In this document: one piece after another, positions 6,894 through 13,026 of the stretch
How positions within the stretch are numbered: position 1 is the first letter of the stretch
How the letters are laid out: each line of letters starts with the position of its first letter
DNA from: a virus
IMG/VR virus record: IMGVR_UViG_3300025889_000291
Span: 1 to 39,944 of that record
Reading direction: 5' to 3' (one strand)
DNA: 39,944 nucleotides
Program-made: the position numbers and the translations under genes
The notes under the pieces: generated by a model
Databases searched by the model: none
What the model was told of the DNA's origin: nothing
The model's input: the letters and a program-made list of their open reading frames with translations, nothing else

Positions 6894-6977
6894 ATGACTA
6901 TCATCGTCGCTTGCATCTTCACCGCTGGCCTGATATGGTTGGCAATAGATCAACTGTTCTCGTTTCTGGAGGATTAA
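6894..6977 (+). CDS. Single-pass membrane microprotein, 27 residues
   Basis: ATG 6894 follows GAGGGAGAG. The product opens MTIIVACIFTAGLIWLAIDQ and ends FLED: a hydrophobic segment of about 17 residues and an acidic C-terminus. It packs exactly between its neighbours. It is one of four very small membrane ORFs in this operon. Confidence 0.5.
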   Translation: MTIIVACIFTAGLIWLAIDQLFSFLED

Positions 6978-6980
6978 CCT

Positions 6981-7217
6981 ATGCTCGACAGATCGCTGAA
7001 CACTTTGCTTGATTCCGATCTCCTATGGCTGGCAATGCGGGCTAGGGCGGATAATATAATTTGTCCCACACCAGAGTCGCGCCGAATCGAGATAGACTGT
7101 CAGCACGAATTGCTGCAGAGGTATTCTGAGGACAGCATCATGGGAGGACTCGTGCGTGAGGGATCGTACACCACTGCCTATCTGAAGTGGGTCAATCAGA
7201 GGGAGACAGCCCTATGA
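6981..7217 (+). CDS. Hypothetical protein, 78 residues
   Basis: ATG 6981 is preceded by GGAGGA, which lies in the end of the upstream membrane ORF. The protein is probably all helical (for example SLNTLLDSDLLWLAMRARAD). No known family is recognised. Confidence 0.58.
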   Translation: MLDRSLNTLLDSDLLWLAMRARADNIICPTPESRRIEIDCQHELLQRYSEDSIMGGLVREGSYTTAYLKWVNQRETAL

Positions 7218-7294
7218 CCTTGATCACCGGGACCGCTATCTGTCTCACCATCGCCTTGCTAATCTGCTTGGCATGGTATACTATCACCAAGTGA
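7214..7294 (+). CDS. Single-pass membrane microprotein, 26 residues
   Basis: The start overlaps the previous stop as ATGA (7214-7217). The sequence MTLITGTAICLTIALLICLA is one hydrophobic helix followed by WYTITK. An AGGGAGA ribosome site precedes it. The role is unknown; the coupling argues that it is translated. Confidence 0.5.
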   Translation: MTLITGTAICLTIALLICLAWYTITK

Positions 7295-7321
7295 ACCACA
7301 CTCAATCAACAGGAGACTATC

Positions 7322-7543
7322 ATGTCTGACTACATCACCATCAAGGCCGCCTCTAATCTGTTCGACGTGCCTGTCATGACCTTGCACAAGGCATTGCGTA
7401 ACAATAAGATTAACGGGGTACATGCTGGCACCGGAGGCGACTCTAAAGCATCGGGCCTAGATGGTCGGCTGGTGTATCACAATCTGGTCAGCGTGAGCAG
7501 CGTTATCAGGTGGAACGCTGACAGGATGAAAGATAAAGTGTGA
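7322..7543 (+). CDS. Small HTH-like DNA-binding protein, 73 residues
   Basis: ATG 7322 is preceded by AGGAGA. The N-terminus, YITIKAASNLFDVPVMTLHK, followed by ALRNNKINGVHAG and later GRLVYHNLVSVSSV, resembles excisionase/MerR-type winged-helix proteins: a helix-turn-helix from about residue 6 to 27, then a short wing. It may regulate the operon or act in excision, although no integrase is visible. Its stop overlaps the start of the first QV-repeat ORF as TGATG. Confidence 0.55.
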   Translation: MSDYITIKAASNLFDVPVMTLHKALRNNKINGVHAGTGGDSKASGLDGRLVYHNLVSVSSVIRWNADRMKDKV

Positions 7544-7752
7544 TGAATGATGTCAGGGACCAGGTCAGGGATCAGGTCTGGGATCAGGTCTTGGATCAGA
7601 TCAGGGATCAGGTCGGGGAGCAGGTCTGGGATCAGATCAGGGATCAGGTCTGGGATCAGGTCACGGATCAGGTCTGGGATCAGGTCAGGGATCAGGTCTG
7701 GGATCAGGTCTTGGAGCAGGTCACGGATCAGGTCGAGGAGCAAACTAGATGA
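7543..7752 (+). CDS. QV-repeat ORF 1 (69 residues)
   Basis: The ORF starts at ATG 7543, overlapping the HTH gene's stop (TGATG). After MNDV it consists of about 15 tetrapeptides X-Q-V-Z, with X mostly D and Z being R, W, L, G, T or E, and ends EEQTR. The stop overlaps the next start as ATGA, preceded by GGAGC. It has no signal or hydrophobic segment. Such tracts are known to me as internal parts of DUF6745 proteins; here the tract stands alone. Confidence 0.75.
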   Translation: MNDVRDQVRDQVWDQVLDQIRDQVGEQVWDQIRDQVWDQVTDQVWDQVRDQVWDQVLEQVTDQVEEQTR

Positions 7753-8051
7753 AACAGGTCACATATCAGGTCTGGGATCAGGTCAGGGATCAGGTCAGGG
7801 ATCAGGTCGGGGATCAGGTCAGGGATCAGGTCAGGGATCAGGTCTGGGCTCAGGTCTGGGCTCAGGTCGTGGATCAGGTCGGGGATCAGGTCAGGGATCA
7901 GATCAGGGATCAGATCAGGGATCAGGTCAGGGATCAGGTCGTGTATCAGGTCTGGGCTCAGGTCGGGGATCAGGTCGGGGATCAGGTCTGGGATCAGGTC
8001 TGGGATCAGGTCTTGGAGCAGGTCTTGGAGCAGGTCAGGGATCAAGTCTAG
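7749..8051 (+). CDS. QV-repeat ORF 2 (100 residues, longest)
   Basis: This ORF starts at ATGA with GGAGCAAACTAG before it and has about 25 X-Q-V-Z units. It ends without the usual Q-T-K/R cap: a TAG at 8049 replaces what would be a TGG (W) codon, and the frame would otherwise stay open for another 14 codons to about 8095. It therefore looks like a repeat ORF cut short by one substitution. Confidence 0.72.
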   Translation: MKQVTYQVWDQVRDQVRDQVGDQVRDQVRDQVWAQVWAQVVDQVGDQVRDQIRDQIRDQVRDQVVYQVWAQVGDQVGDQVWDQVWDQVLEQVLEQVRDQV

Positions 8052-8098
8052 GCTCAGGTTAGGTATATAAAACAACTCACGAACAGGAGTATCTAAAA

Positions 8099-8941
8099 AT
8101 GCGTGTATCTTTTGGGCATGCCGGATCGGCAGATCATACCGGAGAGGGTTGGGATTTCGAAGTAGCATTCGAGCCGACTCGATTCGATAAGAGCAAGTAC
8201 GTACTCAATGCCGATACCGGGGACGTGTTAGGTATCGTCGGCAAAGACTTCAATTGCGTCAGTCATGCTGAGTTCTTCGAGGGGATCGAGGACGGTTTCC
8301 CTGATGGATTCGGGTCGGCTACCACTCGAACCTTCACCAGTCGCAAAGGTGCTTGGGCATTGCGTGAATGGGCATTCGAGGGTATGCAGTCCCTGATCTC
8401 TACTGATCAGAAGGAAAGCTCACTGGTCTATAAGATCGTGGCGTGGCATGGTCTGGATGGTCTGACATCCAATAACGTCCTGTCCGGGTCGCGTCTGTCC
8501 TGGTGTCTTAATACCTGTGTATGGGGTGAAGATATCTCTCATATCCGCAGGAAGAACAGCCGACACTTTGATCTTGACAAGTTCCTTCTTGAAGTACAGG
8601 ATGGTTCTGTTATCTTCGCTCAGCATATCGAAGCCATGAAACGGATGGCGCAGCGTAAGATCACACTGGATCAGGCAGAAACGGTGATCAATAATATCAT
8701 CCCGTTCGAGCGTACCCAGAAGGCTATGATTGAACTGGCCGCAGATAATATGGACCAGTGGGGCAACAATACCTTCGGGCTGTATAATGCCTTCACTAAC
8801 TACGCAACCTATGCCGATGAACGGAATGGGTTTGCTATGCGAGACAGTTCAAACGATAATCAGATTGAACGCTTGCATTCCAGGTCATTTGATGTTATGA
8901 ACTGGGTCAACACCGCTGCATTTCAGTCGATTGCAGCTTAA
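8099..8941 (+). CDS. DUF932-like phage protein
   Basis: The 280-residue product contains YVLNADTGDVLGIVGKDFN, then AWHGLDGLTSNNVLSGSRLS, then LNTCVWGEDISHIRRKNSRH. This matches the DUF932 (phage/plasmid-like, TIGR03299) pattern: a domain that recalls an allele state, then HG-x-D-G-x-x-S-N-N and C-x-N-x-x. The function is not settled; members often sit in phage and plasmid accessory operons. ATG 8099 follows an AGGAG site. It lies between QV arrays 1 and 2. Confidence 0.8.
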   Translation: MRVSFGHAGSADHTGEGWDFEVAFEPTRFDKSKYVLNADTGDVLGIVGKDFNCVSHAEFFEGIEDGFPDGFGSATTRTFTSRKGAWALREWAFEGMQSLISTDQKESSLVYKIVAWHGLDGLTSNNVLSGSRLSWCLNTCVWGEDISHIRRKNSRHFDLDKFLLEVQDGSVIFAQHIEAMKRMAQRKITLDQAETVINNIIPFERTQKAMIELAADNMDQWGNNTFGLYNAFTNYATYADERNGFAMRDSSNDNQIERLHSRSFDVMNWVNTAAFQSIAA

Positions 8942-8959
8942 CATGAGGAGACTAAGCAT

Positions 8960-9310
8960 ATGAAAACCTTCACCAACATGGCCGCTCAAGGTGACTTCAT
9001 CATCTTCCGGGTTGACACAATCCCGGAGAACCTAGAGAAGATCCAGCCGGATCAAGGCTATCTGACCATCGCTCACAGTGAGACCGGGCATGATCATGTC
9101 ATGCTGGCTGAACGCACCACCGCATACAAGGATCGTATGACCTCGGACGACAAGCTGTTCGAACTGTTCCTGTCAGTCGAAGCACCCACCGAGATCATTC
9201 ACAAGCGGTCCTATGATACCCATGAAACCCTGCTTGTTCCCGCTGGTAACTATGTTATCAAGCGCCAGCGTGAGTACACCCCGGAGGGATATCGCCGGGC
9301 TGCTGATTGA
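8960..9310 (+). CDS. Small partner protein with ETGHDHV and REYTPEG motifs
   Basis: The 116-residue protein begins MKTFTNMAAQGDFIIFRVDT and contains IAHSETGHDHVML, then KRSYDTHETLLVPAGNYVIK, then RQREYTPEGYRR. From memory, this family (H-S-E-T-G-H-x-H-V and R-E-Y-T-P-E-G) is commonly encoded beside DUF6745 genes in bacteria and phages. The histidine/glutamate set and predicted beta content suggest a cupin-like metal site, which is inference. A terminator follows at once. Confidence 0.65.
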   Translation: MKTFTNMAAQGDFIIFRVDTIPENLEKIQPDQGYLTIAHSETGHDHVMLAERTTAYKDRMTSDDKLFELFLSVEAPTEIIHKRSYDTHETLLVPAGNYVIKRQREYTPEGYRRAAD

Positions 9311-9318
9311 TCTAAACT

Positions 9319-9353
9319 AGGGCGGGCTGTGTCTGATATGGCCCGCCCTTTCC
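9319..9353 (+). terminator. Rho-independent terminator
   Basis: AGGGCGGGC (9319-9327) pairs with GCCCGCCCT (9341-9349), followed by TTCCTT. The 9-bp GC-rich stem ends the transcript after the partner gene and stands directly before QV ORF 3. Confidence 0.78.
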
Positions 9354-9370
9354 TTGGTGGAGCAAACAAA

Positions 9371-9577
9371 ATGAATCAGGTCGGGTATCAGGTCAGTGAT
9401 CAGGTCAGGGATCAGGTTTGGGGTCAGGTCTGGGATCAGGTCTGGGATCAGGTCGATGGTCAGGTCAGTGATCAGGTCAGGGATCAGGTTTGGGGTCAGG
9501 TCGATGGTCAGGTCAGTGATCAGGTCAGGGATCAGGTCAGGGATCAGGTAAAAAATCAGTCTAACAACTCAGTATAA
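9371..9577 (+). CDS. QV-repeat ORF 3 (68 residues)
   Basis: ATG 9371 follows GGTGGAGCAAACAAA, the same joint that separates the chained repeat ORFs, although no repeat ORF ends here. The sequence [20 protein letters not shown] continues for about 15 units, with several D-G and S-D pairs in a higher-order pattern. It ends VKNQSNNSV rather than the usual Q-T-K cap. An earlier in-frame ATG at 9329 lies inside the terminator and is unlikely. Confidence 0.72.
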   Translation: MNQVGYQVSDQVRDQVWGQVWDQVWDQVDGQVSDQVRDQVWGQVDGQVSDQVRDQVRDQVKNQSNNSV

Positions 9578-9602
9578 CATCATCAACTTAGGGAGACGTG
9601 TC

Positions 9603-10466
9603 ATGTTGAATAACCTCAACGACGAACAAATCAAAGGTATCGAAGTCTGCCGTGACAAGTGGATCAAGATTGGTCTACAGACAGGGCCGATTGACCGTGA
9701 TGCTGCTATCGTAGCAGTTAACAAAGCCTACAAGCGTGCCGGTCTTGAGCATCCCAAGGAAGTTGTGTTCTGTTCTAGCCCTCTGGATATGGATAAGAAG
9801 ATCCGAGGGGCAAGCAAAGATCAGCACAACTTCGTTTCCAGCAACGGATTTGCCAACTGCTGGACCGGTTGGGTAGCATTTACCGACTACTTCCACACCT
9901 ATACAGACGTGAAGAACTTGGAAGTATTCGAGGGTCTGCGTGATCTGTCTTACAACTGTGGGTTTGTCAGCTTCTTCGATACTCACGTCTTTATCTCGGA
10001 ACGTCCTGAGTATATCAAGATGGATGATACCGGTCTCACCCACTGCGAAAACGGCCCTGCTATCCGATATGCTGATGGGTTCGAAGTGTACATCTGGCAT
10101 GGTGTCCGTGTCCCTAAGTCTTGGATCACCGACGGGCCTGACATTAAGCAGGCTCTCCACAACAGCAACCTAGAAATGCGTCGGGTAGCATCCGAGATCA
10201 TCGGCTGGGCTAAGATCCTGGATCATTATCAGGCCGAGGTTATTAACGAGGACGCAGATCCTCAGATCGGTACTCTGCTCAAGGTCAATATCCCAGATGT
10301 TGGCGAGGAGTATTTCCTTAAGGTTCTGTGTGGAACCGGTCGTACGTTTGCTATCCCTGTTCCTGAGACGGATGAGGATGGTAAGCTTATCGACACCGCC
10401 CTGGCTGCTAATGCTTGGACGTATGGTATCAAGCCTTGGGAGTACAAGCCGGAAGTCAGAACCTAA
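9603..10466 (+). CDS. DUF6745-like protein without the internal QV tract
   Basis: The 287-residue protein reads RDKWIKIGLQTGPIDRDAA near the N-terminus, then SSPL (about residues 60-63), WTGWVAFTDYF, ISERPEYIKMDDTGLTHCEN, GPAIRYADGFEVYIWHGVRV, MRRV and finally AWTYGIKPWEYKPEVRT. This is the domain order I recall for DUF6745. Known members often carry a D-Q-V-R/W repeat tract between the S-P-L and W-x-x-F-x-D-Y-F elements. Here only about 26 ordinary residues lie there, and the repeats are encoded separately. Function is unknown. A terminator follows. Confidence 0.75.
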   Translation: MLNNLNDEQIKGIEVCRDKWIKIGLQTGPIDRDAAIVAVNKAYKRAGLEHPKEVVFCSSPLDMDKKIRGASKDQHNFVSSNGFANCWTGWVAFTDYFHTYTDVKNLEVFEGLRDLSYNCGFVSFFDTHVFISERPEYIKMDDTGLTHCENGPAIRYADGFEVYIWHGVRVPKSWITDGPDIKQALHNSNLEMRRVASEIIGWAKILDHYQAEVINEDADPQIGTLLKVNIPDVGEEYFLKVLCGTGRTFAIPVPETDEDGKLIDTALAANAWTYGIKPWEYKPEVRT

Positions 10467-10472
10467 CAAGCC

Positions 10473-10503
10473 GAAGGCAGGATATAATCCTGCCTTCTCT
10501 TTA
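10473..10503 (+). terminator. Rho-independent terminator
   Basis: GAAGGCAGGA (10473-10482) pairs with TCCTGCCTTC (10488-10497) around a 5-base loop, followed by TCTTTACC. It ends the DUF6745-like gene and precedes the largest QV array. Confidence 0.8.
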
Positions 10504-10525
10504 CCTAAGTCAGGGAGCAAACAAA

Positions 10526-10735
10526 ATGAAGCAGGTCTGGGATCAGGTCAGGGCTCAGGTCGGGGATCAGGTCTGGGATCAGGTCGATGGTCAGGTCGGG
10601 GATCAGGTCGCGTATCGGGTTAGGAATCAGGTCAGGAATCAGGTCGGGGATCAGATCGGGGTTCAGGTTGGGGATCAGGTCTGGGATCAGGTCTGGGATC
10701 AGGTCAGGGCTCAGGTCCGGGGGCAAACAAAATGA
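10526..10735 (+). CDS. QV-repeat ORF 4 (69 residues)
   Basis: ATG 10526 follows GGGAGCAAACAAA just after the DUF6745 terminator. About 16 units follow [16 protein letters not shown], including one degenerate A-Y-R-V unit, and the ORF ends RGQTK. Its TGA overlaps the next ATG. Its length equals that of QV ORFs 1, 7 and 10. Confidence 0.72.
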   Translation: MKQVWDQVRAQVGDQVWDQVDGQVGDQVAYRVRNQVRNQVGDQIGVQVGDQVWDQVWDQVRAQVRGQTK

Positions 10736-10965
10736 ATCAGGTCGGGTATCAGGTCAGGGCTCAGGTCGAGGTTCAGGTCAGGGCTCAGGTCTGGGATCAG
10801 GTCTGGGATCAGGTCGGGAATCAGGTCGCGTATCAGGTCTGGGATCAGGTTAGGGCTCAGGTCTGGGATCAGGTCAGGGCTCAGGTCAGGGCTCAGGTCT
10901 GGGCTCAGGTCTGGGATCAGGTAGGGGCTCAGGTCGGGGCTCAGGTCAGGGAGCAAACAAAATGA
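10732..10965 (+). CDS. QV-repeat ORF 5 (77 residues)
   Basis: Coupled by ATGA to ORF 4, it has about 18 units from [16 protein letters not shown] to GAQVREQTK. Alanine often replaces aspartate in the first variable position here (R-A, W-A, G-A pairs). The joint before it has GGGGGC in place of GGAGC, a weaker ribosome site. Confidence 0.7.
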   Translation: MNQVGYQVRAQVEVQVRAQVWDQVWDQVGNQVAYQVWDQVRAQVWDQVRAQVRAQVWAQVWDQVGAQVGAQVREQTK

Positions 10966-11015
10966 ATAAGGTCTTAGTTCAGGCCAGGGCTCAGGTCGGG
11001 GGGCAAACAAAATGA
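10962..11015 (+). CDS. QV-repeat ORF 6, minimal (17 residues)
   Basis: The reading [17 protein letters not shown] keeps both end caps but only about three units between them. It sits between two joints in the same coupled chain. It is probably a deletion product of a longer repeat ORF whose frame and caps were preserved. Confidence 0.55.
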   Translation: MNKVLVQARAQVGGQTK

Positions 11016-11221
11016 ATAAGGTCGAGGTTCAGGTCAGGGCTCAGGTCTGGGATCAGGTCAGGGATCAGGTCTGGGATCAGGTCAGGGCTCAGGTCAGGAA
11101 TCAGGTCTGGGATCAGGTCTGGGATCAGGTCAGGGCTCAGGTCGAGGATCAGGTCTGGGATCAGGCCAGGGATCAGGCCAGGGCTCAGGTCGGGGCTCAG
11201 GTCGGGGGGCAAACAAAATGA
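11012..11221 (+). CDS. QV-repeat ORF 7 (69 residues)
   Basis: Coupled by ATGA, it has 16 units starting [16 protein letters not shown] and ending GGQTK, with two units where valine is replaced by alanine (Q-A). The same MNKVEV opening and the same joint are used by ORF 8, so the two are probably a recent duplication. Confidence 0.7.
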   Translation: MNKVEVQVRAQVWDQVRDQVWDQVRAQVRNQVWDQVWDQVRAQVEDQVWDQARDQARAQVGAQVGGQTK

Positions 11222-11439
11222 ATAAGGTCGAGGTTCAGGTCAGGGCTCAGGTCTGGGATCAGGTCAGGAATCAGGTCGCGTATCAGGTCTGGGATCAGGT
11301 CGCGTATCAGGTCAGGAATCAGGTCGCGTATCAGGTCAGGGATCAGGTCAGGAATCAGGTTGGGGGTCAGGTCAGGGATCAGGTCTGGGATCAGGTCTGG
11401 AATCAGGTCAGGGCTCAGGTCAGGGAGCAAACAAAATGA
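11218..11439 (+). CDS. QV-repeat ORF 8 (73 residues)
   Basis: It has about 17 units with a strong secondary pattern of R-N, A-Y and W-D pairs (residues 17-45) and ends REQTK. It is coupled to its neighbours by ATGA at both ends. Confidence 0.7.
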   Translation: MNKVEVQVRAQVWDQVRNQVAYQVWDQVAYQVRNQVAYQVRDQVRNQVGGQVRDQVWDQVWNQVRAQVREQTK

Positions 11440-11651
11440 ATAAGGTCTTAGTTCAGGTCAGGGCTCAGGTCTGGGATAAGGTCTGGGATCAGGCTGATGG
11501 TCAGGTCAGGGCTCAGGTCGCGTATCAGGTCAGGAATCAGGTCGGGGGTCAGGTCGGGGCTCAGGTCGGGGATCAGGTCTGGAATCAGGTCTGGAATCAG
11601 GTCTGGAATCAGATCAGGGCTCAGGTGTCTGGTGATATTGGGAATCACTAA
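11436..11651 (+). CDS. QV-repeat ORF 9 (71 residues), last of the chain
   Basis: It opens [16 protein letters not shown], identical at first to the minimal ORF 6, and continues with about 15 units including three W-N pairs. It ends VSGDIGNH instead of the Q-T-K cap, leaving the repeat at a new junction before the membrane microprotein gene. Confidence 0.7.
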   Translation: MNKVLVQVRAQVWDKVWDQADGQVRAQVAYQVRNQVGGQVGAQVGDQVWNQVWNQVWNQIRAQVSGDIGNH

Positions 11652-11667
11652 CGAAAGAAAATAATAC

Positions 11668-11799
11668 ATGAATACTTTGGAGTCACTAGGTCTTGTTGAC
11701 TGGTTTATATATCTTGGGTTAATATCGGTTTACCTATTGGTATTCTGGTTCCTGCATCTAGTGAACCAAGCGGATAACGGAGAACTTGATGATCATTAA
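11668..11799 (+). CDS. Membrane microprotein, module copy A (43 residues)
   Basis: From ATG 11668 the product opens [20 protein letters not shown], with one hydrophobic helix (about residues 11-32), and ends with an acidic tail DNGELDDH. It shares layout and the W-x-I-Y-L pattern with the ORF at 13124-13261. Its end overlaps the next start. It is the first gene of a three-gene module that occurs twice. Confidence 0.6.
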   Translation: MNTLESLGLVDWFIYLGLISVYLLVFWFLHLVNQADNGELDDH

Positions 11800-12019
11800 T
11801 AGTATGTTTCTTGTTGGTACGGACGAAGATGATCTTGACTTTGATCAAGATTTCGAGGATATTTTATGGACCGAAAAGAGTATGTTTATCGTTGAAGAAA
11901 ATATCAGGTTGAAGCCCTGGGATGTAGACTTCAACAGAGGGGTGTGGTCAGATGAAGACGCACAAACAGAAAGGGAAATCCAATCCTTTCGCAAAACAAT
12001 TGAGGACGAGTCTGTATAA
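11789..12019 (+). CDS. Acidic protein, module copy A (76 residues)
   Basis: ATG 11789 follows GGAG by 6 bases, as in the second copy. The product is very acidic (DEDDLDFDQDFEDILW), then VEENIRLKPWDVDFNRGVWS and DEDAQTEREIQSFRK. The paralogue at 13251-13463 shares VEENI-x-x-K-P-W-D and RGVWSDE. The last third also encodes another protein in a different frame. Function is unknown; such acidity could allow a DNA-mimic role, but that is speculation. Confidence 0.65.
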   Translation: MIINSMFLVGTDEDDLDFDQDFEDILWTEKSMFIVEENIRLKPWDVDFNRGVWSDEDAQTEREIQSFRKTIEDESV

Positions 12020-12116
12020 ACCCAAGGTCGCACAGAACAAGAGTAAGTACGACAGAAAAAAACAGGGAAAGGTGGATCATGGTCTTAGACGAAACATCGC
12101 TAGACTGGACGATTGA
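11952..12116 (+). CDS. ArfA-like small basic protein, module copy A (54 residues), overlapping frame
   Basis: Within and beyond the acidic gene, another frame reads MKTHKQKGKSNPFAKQLRTS, then LYKPKVAQNKSKYDRKKQGK. A GAGGGG site precedes the ATG and is identical in the second copy. The K-x-N-P-x-A-x-x-L...LY-x-x-x-V-x-x-N-K-x-K-Y-x-R-K pattern aligns by eye with the ribosome-binding core of ArfA (alternative ribosome-rescue factor A). This would act at stalled ribosomes with a host release factor. The similarity is short, so it is a proposal. The end overlaps the MazG-like start. Confidence 0.5.
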   Translation: MKTHKQKGKSNPFAKQLRTSLYKPKVAQNKSKYDRKKQGKVDHGLRRNIARLDD

Positions 12117-12588
12117 AACGCTGGTTCTTGATGCTAACAGCTTCGCCGGTTTAACCTGGAATGAAGCTCTTATGGCCGAGAACATGCGACGGGCTGCTGA
12201 TTATCTATCAGAAATGAAAAAGGAAAAGGAACAGATCATGGATATGGACAAGTATCAGACTGAATCACTCAAGACCGCCGTGTATCCCGAGGGTCAGGGC
12301 AAACTGTATACGGTTCTGGGTCTGGCGAATGAGGCCGGTGAAGTAGCCGGTGTGGTTAAGAAGATTATCCGGCAGGATGTTCATCTTCCTCGCTGCCTGA
12401 CAGAAGAAGAAAACGACAGGATGAACCAGGAAAAGATCCGCGCTGAACTTGGCGATGTGCTATGGTACTTGGCTGCTGTAGCAAAAGAGTATAACCTTAA
12501 GATGTCTGATGTCGCTCAGTATAACCTGGATAAACTAAAGGACCGGGCAGAGCGTGGTGTTATTAAGGGGTCGGGTGATAACCGATGA
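12079..12588 (+). CDS. MazG-like nucleotide pyrophosphohydrolase
   Basis: The 169-residue ORF has a MazG-type domain from about residue 56: YQTESLKTAVYPEGQGKLYT, then GLANEAGEVAGVVKK (E-A-G-E motif), then RAELGDVLWYLAAVAKEYN (E-x-x-D metal site). Such phage enzymes hydrolyse NTPs or dNTPs, and possibly ppGpp. The first 53 residues are an extra acidic/helical extension; an internal ATG at 12238 would give only the MazG part. The stop overlaps QV ORF 10 as ATGA. Confidence 0.78.
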   Translation: MVLDETSLDWTIETLVLDANSFAGLTWNEALMAENMRRAADYLSEMKKEKEQIMDMDKYQTESLKTAVYPEGQGKLYTVLGLANEAGEVAGVVKKIIRQDVHLPRCLTEEENDRMNQEKIRAELGDVLWYLAAVAKEYNLKMSDVAQYNLDKLKDRAERGVIKGSGDNR

Positions 12589-12794
12589 ATGAGGTTAATA
12601 ATCAGGTCAGTGAGCAGATCATGGGTCAGGCCAGGCATCAGATCATGGATCAGGTCAGGAATCAGGTCTGGGATCAGGTCTGGTATCAGGTCAGGAATCA
12701 GGTCAGTGGTCAGGTCAGTGGTCAGGTCTGGGGTCAGGTCAGTAGTCAGGTCTGGTATCAGGTCTGGGATCAGGTCAGGGGGCAAACAGGATGA
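12585..12794 (+). CDS. QV-repeat ORF 10 (69 residues)
   Basis: Coupled by ATGA to the MazG-like gene, it opens MNEVNNQVSEQIMGQARHQI, the most divergent units in the window, then settles into regular Q-V units and ends RGQTG. About 16 units give the same 69-residue length as ORFs 1, 4 and 7. Its stop overlaps the zinc-finger gene that follows. Confidence 0.7.
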   Translation: MNEVNNQVSEQIMGQARHQIMDQVRNQVWDQVWYQVRNQVSGQVSGQVWGQVSSQVWYQVWDQVRGQTG

Positions 12795-13009
12795 CTATCA
12801 CATCACCGTTAAAAGCTATCCGACAAAACTGTATCGAGTGTTGTGGAGGCAGCAAGCATGAGGTCAGTCTATGCCCCGCTACTGGATGCTCGCTCCACCC
12901 CTTCCGCTTTGGTAAGAATCCATATAGTAAACGTACACTTTCAGACGAACAAAGAGAAGCTGCTAGGGTACGCCTACAGAACTATCACGAAGCGAATAAA
13001 ACAACATAA
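12791..13009 (+). CDS. Small zinc-finger phage protein (72 residues)
   Basis: It is coupled by ATGA to QV ORF 10. The sequence LKAIRQNCIECCGGSKHEVS, then CPATGC and LHPFRFGKNPY, is a recurrent phage pattern: K-A-I-R-x-x-C-x-x-C, G-G, C-x-x-x-x-C, P-[FY]-R-x-G-x-[NR]-P. The cysteines probably bind zinc. Members are common in phage replication or regulation regions; the exact role is unknown. Confidence 0.72.
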   Translation: MTITSPLKAIRQNCIECCGGSKHEVSLCPATGCSLHPFRFGKNPYSKRTLSDEQREAARVRLQNYHEANKTT

Positions 13010-13026
13010 CTAAACATAAAACAGAG

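Larger units (their letters stand above)
7543..8062 (+). repeat. QV-repeat array 1 (12-base units)
   Basis: The array is a nearly perfect tandem of 12-base units of type CAGGTCNGGGAT, spanning two ORFs. CAG and GTC are almost invariant, including their third bases. Variation is confined to the first two bases of the two flanking codons. Most units contain GATC. Confidence 0.95.
10526..11651 (+). repeat. QV-repeat array 3, six chained ORFs
   Basis: These 1.1 kb are almost entirely 12-base QV units, broken only by joints of type GGNGCAAACAAAATGAA. The joint supplies the cap of one ORF, the stop, the next ribosome site and the next start. Unit variants such as gcg-tat (A-Y) and tgg-aat (W-N) recur as linked pairs. 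Confidence 0.95.

Noticed and set aside
9329-9370. Earlier start of QV ORF 3 at 9329
   Set aside because: This ATG lies inside the terminator loop and lacks a ribosome site, while ATG 9371 has the standard joint.
7477-11669. Long minus-strand ORFs reading D-L-I-P and plus-strand ORFs reading G-S-G-Q or R-S-G-I over the arrays
   Set aside because: The 12-base unit lacks stops in several frames, so these are shadows. Only the Q-V frame has ribosome sites, caps and start/stop coupling.
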